In this document: positions 27,654 to 35,903 of the stretch, piece by piece
Layout of the letters: each line of letters opens with the position of its first letter
Numbering within the stretch: position 1 is the stretch's first letter
Origin: JBMOMT01 sp049324835
GTDB taxonomy: Bacteria; Chloroflexota; Anaerolineae; CAYNKW01
Assembly: GCA_049324835.1 (NCBI GenBank)
Contig: JBMOMT010000022.1
Coordinates: forward strand, 1-64,000
Direction: 5' to 3'
DNA length: 64,000 bases
Notes under the pieces: model-generated
Database searches by the model: none
Seen by the model: only the letters and a program-made list of their open reading frames with translations
Told to the model about the DNA's origin: nothing
Translations under genes and position numbers: made by a program

Positions 27654-29285
27654 ATGGCAAAACAGCTCGTTTTTTCGGAAGACGCTCGACGTTCCTTAAA
27701 AAAGGGTATCGATACGCTGGCTGCCGCTGTCGCCACCACACTGGGGCCCAAAGGTCGTAACGTGGCTCTGGATAAAAAATGGGGCGCGCCGACCATCACC
27801 CATGATGGTGTCACCGTTGCCAAAGAGATCGAGTTAGAAGACCCCTATGAGAACATGGGCGCTCAGCTTCTCAAAGAAGCTGCCACCAAGACCAACGACA
27901 TTGCCGGCGATGGCACCACCACTTCTACCGTGCTGGCCCACACCATCATCAGTGAGGGCCTGAAGAACGTGGCCGCGGGGGCCAATCCTATGCTCATCAA
28001 GCGCGGCATCGAAAAGGGAACCGAGGCCGTGGCGCAGGCCATTCGCCATATGGCCATCTCGATCGGCACACGCGAAGAGATCGCCAGTGTGGCGGCCATC
28101 TCGGCGCAAGATCGTGAGATCGGTGAATTGATCGCCGAGGTCATGGAAAAGGTGGGCAAAGATGGCGTCATCACCGTCGAAGAGAGCAAGGGGCTAGAGT
28201 TCGAGACCGAGTACGTGGAGGGCATGCAGTTCGATCGGGGTTACATCTCGCCCTACTTTATCACCAACCCGGAAGCGATGGAGGCCATACTGAACGAGCC
28301 TTACATCCTCATCTACGACAAGAAAATCTCGGCTGCTACCGATATTGTGCCCATTCTGGAAAAGCTGGTGCAGATCGGCAAACGCGAGCTGCTCATCGTT
28401 GCCGAGGATGTGGACGGCGAAGCGCTGGCAACGCTGGTGCTCAACAAACTGCGCGGCATGCTCAACGTGCTGGCTGTCAAAGCCCCGGGTTTCGGTGATC
28501 GTCGCAAGGCCATGTTGGAGGATATTGCCATCCTCACCGGTGGCACGGTCATCACGGAAGAGATGGGTCGTAAACTGGATACTGCCCAGATCGCTGACCT
28601 GGGTCGGGCCGATAAGGTTGTTTCCAGCAAGGAAGAGACGACCGTCATCGGCGGCAAAGGTGACGACAAGCAGATCCAGGGTCGCATCGAGCAGATTCGT
28701 GTCGAGATCGACAAATCCACCTCCGACTATGACAAGGAAAAGCTCCAGGAGCGTTTGGCCAAGCTGGCCGGCGGCGTGGCGGTCATCGGTGTGGGTGCGG
28801 CTACCGAGGTGGAACTGAAAGAGAAAAAACACCGCGTGGAGGATGCTCTCTCGGCCACCCGCGCCGCCGTGGAAGAAGGCATCGTGCCTGGTGGTGGCGT
28901 GGCCCTGCTGAATGCCATCTCTGCGCTGGAAAGCGTCAAGATGGAATTGCCCGACGAGCAGACGGGGGTCAACATTCTGCGCCGGGCGTTGGAAGAGCCC
29001 ATGCGCGGCATCATGCGCAACGCCGGTCTGGATGGCGCGGTGGTGGTGGAAAACGTGCGGCGCATGCAGAAGGAAAATGACAGCCTCAACTTTGGCTACG
29101 ACATTATCGCCAACGAGTATCGCGATATGGTCAAAGCCGGCATCATCGACCCGGCCAAGGTGACGCGAGGCGCTCTGGAGAACGCGGCCAGCATTGCGGC
29201 CATGATCCTGACCACCGAAGCCCTCGTCACCGACATCCCGGAGAAGGAAAAACCGGCTCCCACGCCGCCCATGCCCGATTATTAA
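27654..29285 (+). CDS. groEL: Chaperonin GroEL
   Basis: A 543-residue protein. The nucleotide-binding sequences TLGPKGRNVALDK and GDGTTTSTVLA, the apical domain, and the C-terminal equatorial part (GIVPGGGVALLNA, NAGLDGAVVVENV) are all intact. The end is unusual: after ILTTEALVTDIPEKEK the tail reads PAPTPPMPDY instead of the common Gly-Gly-Met repeats. It is co-transcribed with groES from the CIRCE promoter and ends at a strong hairpin. Confidence 0.98.
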   Translation: MAKQLVFSEDARRSLKKGIDTLAAAVATTLGPKGRNVALDKKWGAPTITHDGVTVAKEIELEDPYENMGAQLLKEAATKTNDIAGDGTTTSTVLAHTIISEGLKNVAAGANPMLIKRGIEKGTEAVAQAIRHMAISIGTREEIASVAAISAQDREIGELIAEVMEKVGKDGVITVEESKGLEFETEYVEGMQFDRGYISPYFITNPEAMEAILNEPYILIYDKKISAATDIVPILEKLVQIGKRELLIVAEDVDGEALATLVLNKLRGMLNVLAVKAPGFGDRRKAMLEDIAILTGGTVITEEMGRKLDTAQIADLGRADKVVSSKEETTVIGGKGDDKQIQGRIEQIRVEIDKSTSDYDKEKLQERLAKLAGGVAVIGVGAATEVELKEKKHRVEDALSATRAAVEEGIVPGGGVALLNAISALESVKMELPDEQTGVNILRRALEEPMRGIMRNAGLDGAVVVENVRRMQKENDSLNFGYDIIANEYRDMVKAGIIDPAKVTRGALENAASIAAMILTTEALVTDIPEKEKPAPTPPMPDY

Positions 29286-29315
29286 ACCGGCGACGCGCCA
29301 GACATTAACAAATTC

Positions 29316-29349
29316 CAAGAGCCCTTCTCGACCTGGAGAAGGGCTCTTG
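29316..29349 (+). terminator. groESL terminator hairpin
   Basis: A perfect 14-bp stem (29316-29329 with 29336-29349) closes a 6-nt loop 30 bp after the groEL stop. It is followed only by ATTTCC, so the U-tract is weak, but stem strength and position support termination. Confidence 0.75.
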
Positions 29350-29414
29350 ATTTCCTGGCCCATTTGACAGTTTCCGCATCTGATGATACTATCCATAAAC
29401 CGCGGAGGCCTGCC

Positions 29415-29864
29415 ATGAAACGACACCTGCTCGCCCGCATGGTCATCTTGAGCATCGTGGCTCTGGGCACTGCCTGCCAGCACACAACGGCACCCACACC
29501 TGTCGAGTCTTCGACTGCTCCCCTGCCCAAGTTCGCCATCCTCGACGCCGTCATGACCCGTCAGGTCGATGGTGACTATGCGCCGATCGATGTGACCGAC
29601 CAGTTTGCGCCGGACGAGGCCTTTTATTGCACCATCCAAGTGGCCGATGCTCAGCCCGATACTATTCTGGTTGCTCGCTGGCGCTTTGGCGACGAGTTGA
29701 TCCACGAATCGGTTTTTACCGTAAACGAGCCGGGTTCGGGCTACGTAGCTTTCGAGCTGACCAGCGAGCGTCCGTGGCCGGAAGGAAATTACCACGTCGA
29801 GATTTCGTCGGGCGAGGTGTTGCTGCGTCTCGTCCAGTTTCGTGTCGTCGAGAGCGTCCCGTGA
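29415..29864 (+). CDS. Putative secreted lipoprotein, unknown function
   Basis: A 149-residue protein from ATG 29415 (GGAGG 6 nt upstream). The N-terminus is a signal peptide, MKRHLLARMVILSIVALGTAC, ending in a Cys that could be lipidated, although Gly at position -3 makes the lipobox weak. A Thr/Pro-rich spacer follows. The remaining roughly 110 residues look like a single beta-sandwich domain (AFYCTIQVADAQPDTILVAR ... FELTSERPWPEGNYHVEI). I do not recognise the family. It lies alone between groESL and the mtaB gene group. Confidence 0.7.
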   Translation: MKRHLLARMVILSIVALGTACQHTTAPTPVESSTAPLPKFAILDAVMTRQVDGDYAPIDVTDQFAPDEAFYCTIQVADAQPDTILVARWRFGDELIHESVFTVNEPGSGYVAFELTSERPWPEGNYHVEISSGEVLLRLVQFRVVESVP

Positions 29865-29892
29865 GCCGTGAACAGTCGAGCGGTTACGAGCG

Positions 29893-31143
29893 ATGAACGT
29901 TTATCTGGAAAGCCTGGGCTGCAAACTGAATCAGAGCGAGATCGAAACACTGGCGCGCCGTTTTGTCGAGGCCGGGCATCGTCTGGCGGCCTCGCCGCAG
30001 GCGGCAGACCTGTGTGTGTTGAATAGCTGCGCCGTCACCCACATCGCGGCGCGTAAATCGCGGCAGGCCGTGCGCCGTCTCAGGCGGGCCAACGCCGGGG
30101 CGCGGGTGATCGTCACCGGCTGTTACGCCGAGGTCGCGCCTCGAGAACTGGATGCCGATCTCGTGGTGGGAAATATGGATAAGGACAGCCTGGTGGAGCG
30201 AGTGCTGGGCGGTGATTACCGTGAACCGTCGCGGCTGTCGACGTTGGCCCCGGCACTGCCACAGAGCCGCAGCCGGGCCTTTGTCAAGATTCAGGATGGC
30301 TGCGATAATCACTGCACCTATTGTCTGACTCGCCTTGCCCGCGGCCCGCAGCGTAGCCTGCCTCGCGCCCAGATACTGGCCGAAATACGGGCGCGTGTCG
30401 CGGCGGGTTACCAGGAAGTGGTGCTGACCGGGGTGCATGTCGGTGGCTACGGGTGCGACGGCGGGCGGTCTGGCGACGATAACCTGTGGAGCCTCGTCGA
30501 GGCCATCCTGGCCGGCACAGAGGTTCGTCGATTGCGGCTCTCGTCCATCGAACCGTGGGACATGACACCGCAGGTGTTGCATCTGTGGCGCGATCCGCGC
30601 CTGTGCCGTCATTTGCACCTGCCGTTGCAGAGCGGCAGCGACGAGATCCTGAGGCGGATGGGCCGTCGCTATACCGCCGCCGAATTTTCCCGGCTGGTGG
30701 AGGCTGTGCGGGTGGTGGAGCCCGAGATGGCCGTGACCACGGACGTCATCGTCGGTTTTCCCGGCGAGACGATGGATCGTTTTGCCGAGAGCCTGGCCCT
30801 GGTGGAACGCCTGGCCTTTGCCCGCGCCCACGTGTTTCCCTACTCGGCCCGGCCCGGCACGCCCGCTGCCTCGCTGCCGGATCAGGTTCCGGCGGCGGAG
30901 AAAAAGGCCAGGGCGGCCCACATGCGCGCCGTTGCTCGCCGGGCGGCGATGCGGTTTCAGCAGCAGTTCATCGGTCGGACAGTGGAGGTGTTGTGGGAGT
31001 CGCGGCGCAATGGCCATTGGTGTGGCCTCACAGACAACTATGTGCGTATCCTGGTCCAGAGCGACCGCAACCTGGTGCAGCAGATCACTCCTGTGCGACT
31101 GCTGGCCGGTATCGATGGCGGCCTGCTCGCCGAACTGCTCTGA
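29893..31143 (+). CDS. mtaB: tRNA t6A37 methylthiotransferase, MtaB type
   Basis: A 416-residue radical-SAM protein. The N-terminal UPF0004 domain starts MNVYLESLGCKLNQSE and holds the first cluster cysteines (GCK, NSCAVT, GCYAE). The radical-SAM CxxxCxxC motif is CDNHCTYC. A TRAM-like C-terminal region follows (GRTVEVLWESRRNGHWCGLTDNY). The GCKLNQ opening and length point to MtaB (YqeV) rather than MiaB or RimO. MtaB adds a methylthio group to t6A at position 37 of tRNAs reading ANN codons. The HIT gene follows 16 bp downstream. Confidence 0.92.
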   Translation: MNVYLESLGCKLNQSEIETLARRFVEAGHRLAASPQAADLCVLNSCAVTHIAARKSRQAVRRLRRANAGARVIVTGCYAEVAPRELDADLVVGNMDKDSLVERVLGGDYREPSRLSTLAPALPQSRSRAFVKIQDGCDNHCTYCLTRLARGPQRSLPRAQILAEIRARVAAGYQEVVLTGVHVGGYGCDGGRSGDDNLWSLVEAILAGTEVRRLRLSSIEPWDMTPQVLHLWRDPRLCRHLHLPLQSGSDEILRRMGRRYTAAEFSRLVEAVRVVEPEMAVTTDVIVGFPGETMDRFAESLALVERLAFARAHVFPYSARPGTPAASLPDQVPAAEKKARAAHMRAVARRAAMRFQQQFIGRTVEVLWESRRNGHWCGLTDNYVRILVQSDRNLVQQITPVRLLAGIDGGLLAELL

Positions 31144-31159
31144 TCGTCGAGGGGGAGCC

Positions 31160-31528
31160 ATGACCCAGCCATCGCCCGAAACACAACCCTGGTGCGTCTT
31201 TTGCCGCATCGTGACCGGCCAGGCCCCGGCCGAGGTGCTTTATCGAGACGATCTGGTCACGGCATTTCGTGATATTCATCCCCAGGCCCCCAGTCACGTG
31301 CTGATCGTGCCTAACCGGCACATTCCGGCGGTGGCTGCCGCCGGTCCGGGTGATGTCGAATTGCTGGCTCGATTGGTCAGTGTGGCCAATCACCTGGCCG
31401 CTGAGGAAGGCATTGCCGCTTCGGGTTATCGGCTGGTGATCAACAACGGCCCCCAGGCGGGACAGTCGGTGGCGCACCTGCACCTGCATCTGTTGGGCGG
31501 GCGGCGCATGGGCTGGCCGCCGGGTTAG
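31160..31528 (+). CDS. HIT-family nucleotide hydrolase (HINT-like)
   Basis: A 122-residue protein from ATG 31160 (GGGGGAG upstream). The catalytic histidine triad is in SVAHLHLHLLGGR; the N-terminal CVFCRIVTGQAPAEVLYRDD and DIHPQAPSHVLIVPNRHI segments match HINT/PKCI-1 proteins. These hydrolyse AMP from phosphoramidate or aminoacyl conjugates. The long upstream extension of this frame overlaps mtaB and is not part of the protein. It is probably co-transcribed with mtaB and yqeY. Confidence 0.93.
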   Translation: MTQPSPETQPWCVFCRIVTGQAPAEVLYRDDLVTAFRDIHPQAPSHVLIVPNRHIPAVAAAGPGDVELLARLVSVANHLAAEEGIAASGYRLVINNGPQAGQSVAHLHLHLLGGRRMGWPPG

Positions 31529-31554
31529 AAAAATCGCAGGCTTGAGGAGGTACG

Positions 31555-32010
31555 ATGTCGCTCAGGGCAAAATTACAGGCCGATCTCAAAGATGCCATGC
31601 GCCAGCGAGACGAAATGCGCAAACGCACCATTCGTCTGGCGCTGGCTGCCATCACCAACGCCGAGGTGGCGCAGAAAAAAAACGAACTGGACGATGCCGG
31701 TGTGCTGGCCGTGTTGAACAAGGAGGTCAAGCAGCGCCAGGAATCGATCCTGGAGTATCACAGAGGGGGGCGTCAGGACCTGGTGGATGAAACAGAGGCC
31801 GAGTTGCTCATTCTGCAGGCCTATTTGCCCCGCCAGCTTGGCCGTAAAGAGATCGTCGAACGGGCCAGGGTCGCCATCGAAAAAAGTGGCGCGACCGGCC
31901 CGGCGCAGATGGGCCTGGTGATGAAAGAGTTGATGGACGAGTTGCGCGGCCAGGCCGATGGTAAACTGGTGAGCCAGGTGGTGCGAGATCTGCTGGCCGG
32001 GCAGGATTGA
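31555..32010 (+). CDS. yqeY: YqeY/GatB-like domain protein
   Basis: A 151-residue protein matching the YqeY family over its full length: MSLRAKLQADLKDAMRQRDEMRK at the start, the central LNKEVKQRQESILEY, LLILQAYLPRQL and a C-terminal KLVSQVVRDLL. The fold is shared with the C-terminus of GatB in the Asp/Glu-tRNA amidotransferase; YqeY may act on tRNA-linked amidation but its function is not settled. It has a GAGGAGG-type site upstream and precedes the PgpH gene by about 40 bp. Confidence 0.93.
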   Translation: MSLRAKLQADLKDAMRQRDEMRKRTIRLALAAITNAEVAQKKNELDDAGVLAVLNKEVKQRQESILEYHRGGRQDLVDETEAELLILQAYLPRQLGRKEIVERARVAIEKSGATGPAQMGLVMKELMDELRGQADGKLVSQVVRDLLAGQD

Positions 32011-32048
32011 TCGCACCCCGGGGATCGGTGCTACAAAAGGGGGAAGGC

Positions 32049-34229
32049 GTGTCGGCCACCAGGGATGTAGAATCCAACCGCCGACGCAGGCGCAGAGGGG
32101 GTGTTTCAGGACCAGCGCTGGTGCGGGCCGTTCTGTTTGGCCTGGCGCTGGGTGTGATCACCTGCCTGGTGCTGACGATTCGTTTCCTGCCCACCAACCA
32201 GATCGTGTTGCGCGAAGGTCAGATCAGCCCGGAAGAGATCGTGGCTCCCTATCAGAAAACCTTTGTCAGCCAGATTCTCACCGAGCGCGCTCGCCTGCAG
32301 GCCGAGCAGGCCGTGCCGGAGGTATTCGAAGGGCCAGACCCTCAGTTGGCCCGTCAGCAGCGGGCTCAGGCCCGGGCGGTGCTCAACTTTATCGATAGTG
32401 TGCGGCACGACATCTATGCCACCAGCGAGCAGCAGCGGGCGTTTCTACGAGCCATCGAAAATGTGCCCCTGCCCGATAGCGCCATCAGCTACACGCTGGC
32501 TCTGGCCGACGACGCCTGGCAGGGAGTGGTCGAGCAGACCGTCCTGGTCGTTGAAGAGGTCATGCGCCAAGAGATCCGCGAAGGACAGTTGGCCCAGGCG
32601 CGCCGGCTGGTCGACAGCCGCATCAGTATCGATCTCGCGGACGATCAGCGAGAGGTGGTGGCCAACCTGGCCAAGTCGTTGATCCAGCCCAACACCTTTT
32701 ACAACGCTGAAAAGACAGATGCGGAGCGCCAGGCCGCCAGGGATCGGATTGAGCCGGTGGAACGCACGGTGATGGAAAACCAGGTCATTGTGCGGCGCGG
32801 CGCTCAAGTGACCAGGGAGGCCATCGAAATCCTGGAGCAATACGATCTGCTCCAGCCGGCGCTGGATTGGCCGCAGGTCGTCGCTTCGGCGGCCTTTGCC
32901 GTGCTGCTGGTGGTGATACTGGTGGGTTATCTGATCCGCTTCCAGGCGGCGCTGTTGCATCAGGGCCGCTTGCCGCTGCTTTTGTTGTTGCTGCTGGGCC
33001 TGTTTCTGGTTGCGGCACGGTTGATGGTGCCCGGTCATACCATTCTGCCCTACATTTTGCCCCTGGCCGCCCTGGGCATGCTGGTCTCGACCCTTTTGGA
33101 GGGCCAACTGGCCGTGGCAGCCGTCGTGTTTGTCGGGGTGGTCATTGCTTTTATGACCGATGGCTCGATGGAGTTAACCGTGTATGCGCTGGGCGGCAGC
33201 GTGCTGGCGACCATTGTCATGGGCAGGGTGCAGCGATTGTTGGCCTTTGCCTGGGGTGGCATCTATGTCATTCTGGCCAACCTGGCGGTGCTGGCCATCT
33301 TTCGCCTGCCCGGCGGTGAAACCGATCTGGAAGGCTGGCTGACGTTGGCGGCCACCACCGTCGTCAACGGCGGGCTGACCATCAGCCTCACGCTGGCCGG
33401 CTTTTTCCTGTTGGGCCATCTGTTTGACCTGCCCACCACTCTGCGCCTGATGGAATTGGCCCGGCCCACCCATCCACTGTTGCGTCAGCTTTTGCTCAAG
33501 GCGCCTGGCACCTACCATCACAGCATCCTGGTGGGCAACATGGCCGAGCAGGCCGCCGAGCAGATCGGCGCCGATGCGCTGCTGGCCCGCGTGGGGGCGT
33601 TCTATCACGACATCGGCAAGATCGCGCGGCCCTATTTTTTCACCGAGAACCAGTCGGATCAGATCAATGCCCACGAGCGGCTCGATCCACAGACCAGCGC
33701 CGAGATCATCATCAGCCACGTGCGGGATGGCCTGGACATGGCCAAAAAATACCGTCTGCCCTCGGTCATTCGCGATTTCATCCCGCAGCACCAGGGCACC
33801 GCGCTGGTGAGTTACTTTTACCATCAGGCCTGCCAGGAAGCCGGCGGCCCAGAAAACGTGGATAAATCCAGATTCCGTTATCCGGGTCCCAAACCTCAGA
33901 GCAAAGAAGCCGCCATTCTGATGCTGGCCGATAGCTGCGAGGCCGCCGTGCGCGCCAACCGTCCTGGCTCCAAAGAAGAGATCACCCAGATCGTGCGTAA
34001 AATCATCGAGGGTAAATTGTTGACCGGTGAACTGGACGAGTGCGACCTGACGCTGGCCGATCTGGAGCAGATCCGTGATGCCTTTACGAACAATCTCTCG
34101 GGCGTTTTTCACCCGCGGGTGCAGTACCCGGGCGATCGTCGTCCGGACGAGCCGGGGACGCATGGCGGCTCACAAGAGCCGGAAAATCCGGCGCCGGGCC
34201 AGGCGCTCACGCCGGCTGGTGAGGTTTAA
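32049..34229 (+). CDS. pgpH: PgpH-like 7TM HD-domain phosphodiesterase
   Basis: About 726 residues from GTG 32049 (GGGGG 5 nt upstream). There is one N-terminal membrane span, then an extracytoplasmic domain (about 35-280), then a bundle of about seven spans (about 280-480). The cytoplasmic HD domain has YHHSILVGNMAEQAA, ARVGAFYHDIGKIARPYFF and a final metal-binding region in ILMLADSCEAAVRANRP. This is the architecture of PgpH, a c-di-AMP phosphodiesterase. The tail is Pro/Glu-rich. The stop codon lies within a 9-bp direct repeat bordering a probable small insertion that now separates it from ybeY. Confidence 0.88.
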   Translation: MSATRDVESNRRRRRRGGVSGPALVRAVLFGLALGVITCLVLTIRFLPTNQIVLREGQISPEEIVAPYQKTFVSQILTERARLQAEQAVPEVFEGPDPQLARQQRAQARAVLNFIDSVRHDIYATSEQQRAFLRAIENVPLPDSAISYTLALADDAWQGVVEQTVLVVEEVMRQEIREGQLAQARRLVDSRISIDLADDQREVVANLAKSLIQPNTFYNAEKTDAERQAARDRIEPVERTVMENQVIVRRGAQVTREAIEILEQYDLLQPALDWPQVVASAAFAVLLVVILVGYLIRFQAALLHQGRLPLLLLLLLGLFLVAARLMVPGHTILPYILPLAALGMLVSTLLEGQLAVAAVVFVGVVIAFMTDGSMELTVYALGGSVLATIVMGRVQRLLAFAWGGIYVILANLAVLAIFRLPGGETDLEGWLTLAATTVVNGGLTISLTLAGFFLLGHLFDLPTTLRLMELARPTHPLLRQLLLKAPGTYHHSILVGNMAEQAAEQIGADALLARVGAFYHDIGKIARPYFFTENQSDQINAHERLDPQTSAEIIISHVRDGLDMAKKYRLPSVIRDFIPQHQGTALVSYFYHQACQEAGGPENVDKSRFRYPGPKPQSKEAAILMLADSCEAAVRANRPGSKEEITQIVRKIIEGKLLTGELDECDLTLADLEQIRDAFTNNLSGVFHPRVQYPGDRRPDEPGTHGGSQEPENPAPGQALTPAGEV

Positions 34230-34366
34230 AGCCAATATTTAGATAAGGTGCGATGCACTTGCAACGCGCCCGAGAGTCGCTTTTTGCGCAGGTTTATCGC
34301 CGCCATGCACTTCAAGTGCGTCGCACCTCTCGACGCGCGCTTGACTGAACCGTATTGGGTTTAAAG
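34223..34366. repeat. Probable small insertion with 9-bp flanking repeats
   Basis: GGTTTAAAG occurs at 34223-34231 and 34358-34366, bracketing 126 bp. Inside, GGTGCGATGCACTTG (34247-34261) and CAAGTGCGTCGCACC (34313-34327) are 15-bp inverted repeats with one mismatch. Removing the segment and one repeat would leave the PgpH stop 8 nt before the ybeY ATG, like the tight spacing of neighbouring genes. Confidence 0.55.
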
Positions 34367-34369
34367 TCC

Positions 34370-34855
34370 ATGTTCGAGAACACAACCGGTGGGGTCGAAA
34401 TCCAGGTCGATGCCGCTTTTGCCGGGCAGGTGAATGAGGCCCATCTGCGCGCCGCTGTCGAGTCCACACTGCGCCACGAGCATGCGCCGGTCGATGCCGG
34501 GCTCACCCTGGTGGTTGCCGGAGATGCGGCCATACGACGTCTGAACCGCCAGTTTCGCGGCGTCGATGCGCCCACCGACGTGCTGGCTTTTCCGGCAGCC
34601 GGCGATCAGCCCTTTGTCGATGCGCCCGGCCAGCCGCCCTACCTGGGCGACGTGATCCTGTCGCTGCCGCGGGCGGCGGCTCAGGCAGAGGTGGCGGGCC
34701 ATTCGCTGGCGGCGGAACTGGCGCTGCTGGCCGTTCACGGCACGCTGCACCTGCTGGGCCACGACCACGCTTCGGCCGGGGAAAAGGCCATCATGTGGGC
34801 TGCTCAGGCCGAGATCCTGACCCAGCTCGGCCTGAGTCTAAAGCTGGAGCTCTGA
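34370..34855 (+). CDS. ybeY: Endoribonuclease YbeY
   Basis: A 161-residue protein. The metal-binding signature HGTLHLLGHDH (three His) and the preceding region RRLNRQFRGVDAPTDVLAFP followed by YLGDVILS are diagnostic. YbeY takes part in 16S rRNA 3'-end maturation and ribosome quality control. ATG 34370 is chosen; TTG 34355 would add five residues. No strong ribosome-binding site is visible, possibly because of the insertion just upstream. It is followed at 10 bp by the diacylglycerol-kinase-type gene, a common neighbour of ybeY. Confidence 0.95.
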   Translation: MFENTTGGVEIQVDAAFAGQVNEAHLRAAVESTLRHEHAPVDAGLTLVVAGDAAIRRLNRQFRGVDAPTDVLAFPAAGDQPFVDAPGQPPYLGDVILSLPRAAAQAEVAGHSLAAELALLAVHGTLHLLGHDHASAGEKAIMWAAQAEILTQLGLSLKLEL

Positions 34856-34864
34856 GTTTGCCCT

Positions 34865-35245
34865 ATGCAGACCATCAACGTGTGGCAGAGTTTTCGATAT
34901 GCCTTTGCCGGACTGTGGTATGCCCTTTGCACCCAGCGTAATGCCCGCATCCATCTGCTGGCTGCCATCGCTGTGACGGTGATGGGCTTGTGGCTCGGCC
35001 TCGATGGCCTGCGCTGGGCCGTGCTGGTGCTGACCGTGGCGCTGGTTTTTTTCGCCGAATTGATCAACACCGTGGCCGAAGCCATCGTCGATCTGGTTGC
35101 GCCGGGTTACCATCCTCTGGCCAAAGTCGCCAAAGATGTCTCTGCCGGGGCGGTGTTGATCACAGCCCTGGCGGCCATCGTGGTGGGGCTGCTGCTGCTG
35201 GGGCCGCCGCTCCTGGCCCGGCTGGGGCTGTCGCCAAAACCATGA
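34865..35245 (+). CDS. dgkA: Diacylglycerol/undecaprenol kinase family
   Basis: A 126-residue membrane protein with three hydrophobic helices. The family signature is seen in FFAELINTVAEAIVDLV, with HPLAKVAKDVSAGAVL following. Gram-positive-type members phosphorylate undecaprenol rather than diacylglycerol, recycling the cell-wall lipid carrier; which applies here is not certain. It overlaps the next gene by 4 bp (ATGA). Confidence 0.92.
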   Translation: MQTINVWQSFRYAFAGLWYALCTQRNARIHLLAAIAVTVMGLWLGLDGLRWAVLVLTVALVFFAELINTVAEAIVDLVAPGYHPLAKVAKDVSAGAVLITALAAIVVGLLLLGPPLLARLGLSPKP

Positions 35246-35859
35246 CCCCAGGGATGAGCGCCGATTTTTCTGCGCTGCAAAAAGACATGCGCACCTGCCG
35301 CCGCTGCCTGGAGGCGGGTTACGCCGTTGCGCCGGGAGCCATCTTTTCCGGGCCGATCTCGGCGCGGGTGATGATCGTAGGCCAGGCGCCGGGCATCACC
35401 GAAGTGGAGGCCCGCCGTCCCTTCAACGCTGCCGCCGGGCAGCGGCTCTTTCAGTGGCTGGCCGAGGCCGGCTGGTCGGAGGAGGCCTTTCGGGCGAGCC
35501 AATACGTGACGTCGGTCACCAAATGTTATCCCGGCAAACAGCCCGGCGCCCATGCCAGGGGCGACCGTGCGCCCGGCGCGGCGGAGCAAAAGCTGTGCGC
35601 CCCGTTTCTGGAGCGCGAGCTGGCGCTCGTCGACCCGGAACTGGTCATCCCGGTGGGTGGGCTGGCCATCGAGCGGCTCGTCGGAACGGGCCGCCTGACC
35701 GAGATCATCGGTCTGGTTTTTCAGAGGCAGGGCCGTTGGTTTGTGCCGCTGCCGCATCCCTCCGGGGCCAGCCTGTGGTTGAATCGACCGGAACACCGGG
35801 CGCTTTTGCGCCGGGCGTTGGGTCATTTGAGTGCGTTAAAAAAGCAGTTGAATCTGTAA
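35242..35859 (+). CDS. Uracil-DNA glycosylase, Fe-S (family 4/5) type
   Basis: About 205 residues from ATG 35242, overlapping the dgkA stop. Motif A is IVGQAPGITEVEARRPF (compare GEAPG...GRPF in family 4), and the HPSGAS segment near the C-terminus is motif B. Four cysteines have the spacing of the 4Fe-4S cluster of family 4 enzymes: the CRRC pair near residue 14, one in TKCYPG and one in KLCAPFL. Such enzymes excise uracil from DNA. GRPF is replaced by RRPF and the Asp/Glu after GQAPG is shifted, so activity or exact family should be treated with some caution. Confidence 0.85.
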   Translation: MTPGMSADFSALQKDMRTCRRCLEAGYAVAPGAIFSGPISARVMIVGQAPGITEVEARRPFNAAAGQRLFQWLAEAGWSEEAFRASQYVTSVTKCYPGKQPGAHARGDRAPGAAEQKLCAPFLERELALVDPELVIPVGGLAIERLVGTGRLTEIIGLVFQRQGRWFVPLPHPSGASLWLNRPEHRALLRRALGHLSALKKQLNL

Positions 35860-35903
35860 GCGATCCAAATATCATTGCAGGGGATGCGTCTGGAGGAAAA
35901 GTG

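Noticed and set aside
28194..29795. 533-codon minus-strand frame across groEL and the lipoprotein gene
   Set aside because: Antisense to groEL, crosses the groESL terminator and has no recognisable domain.
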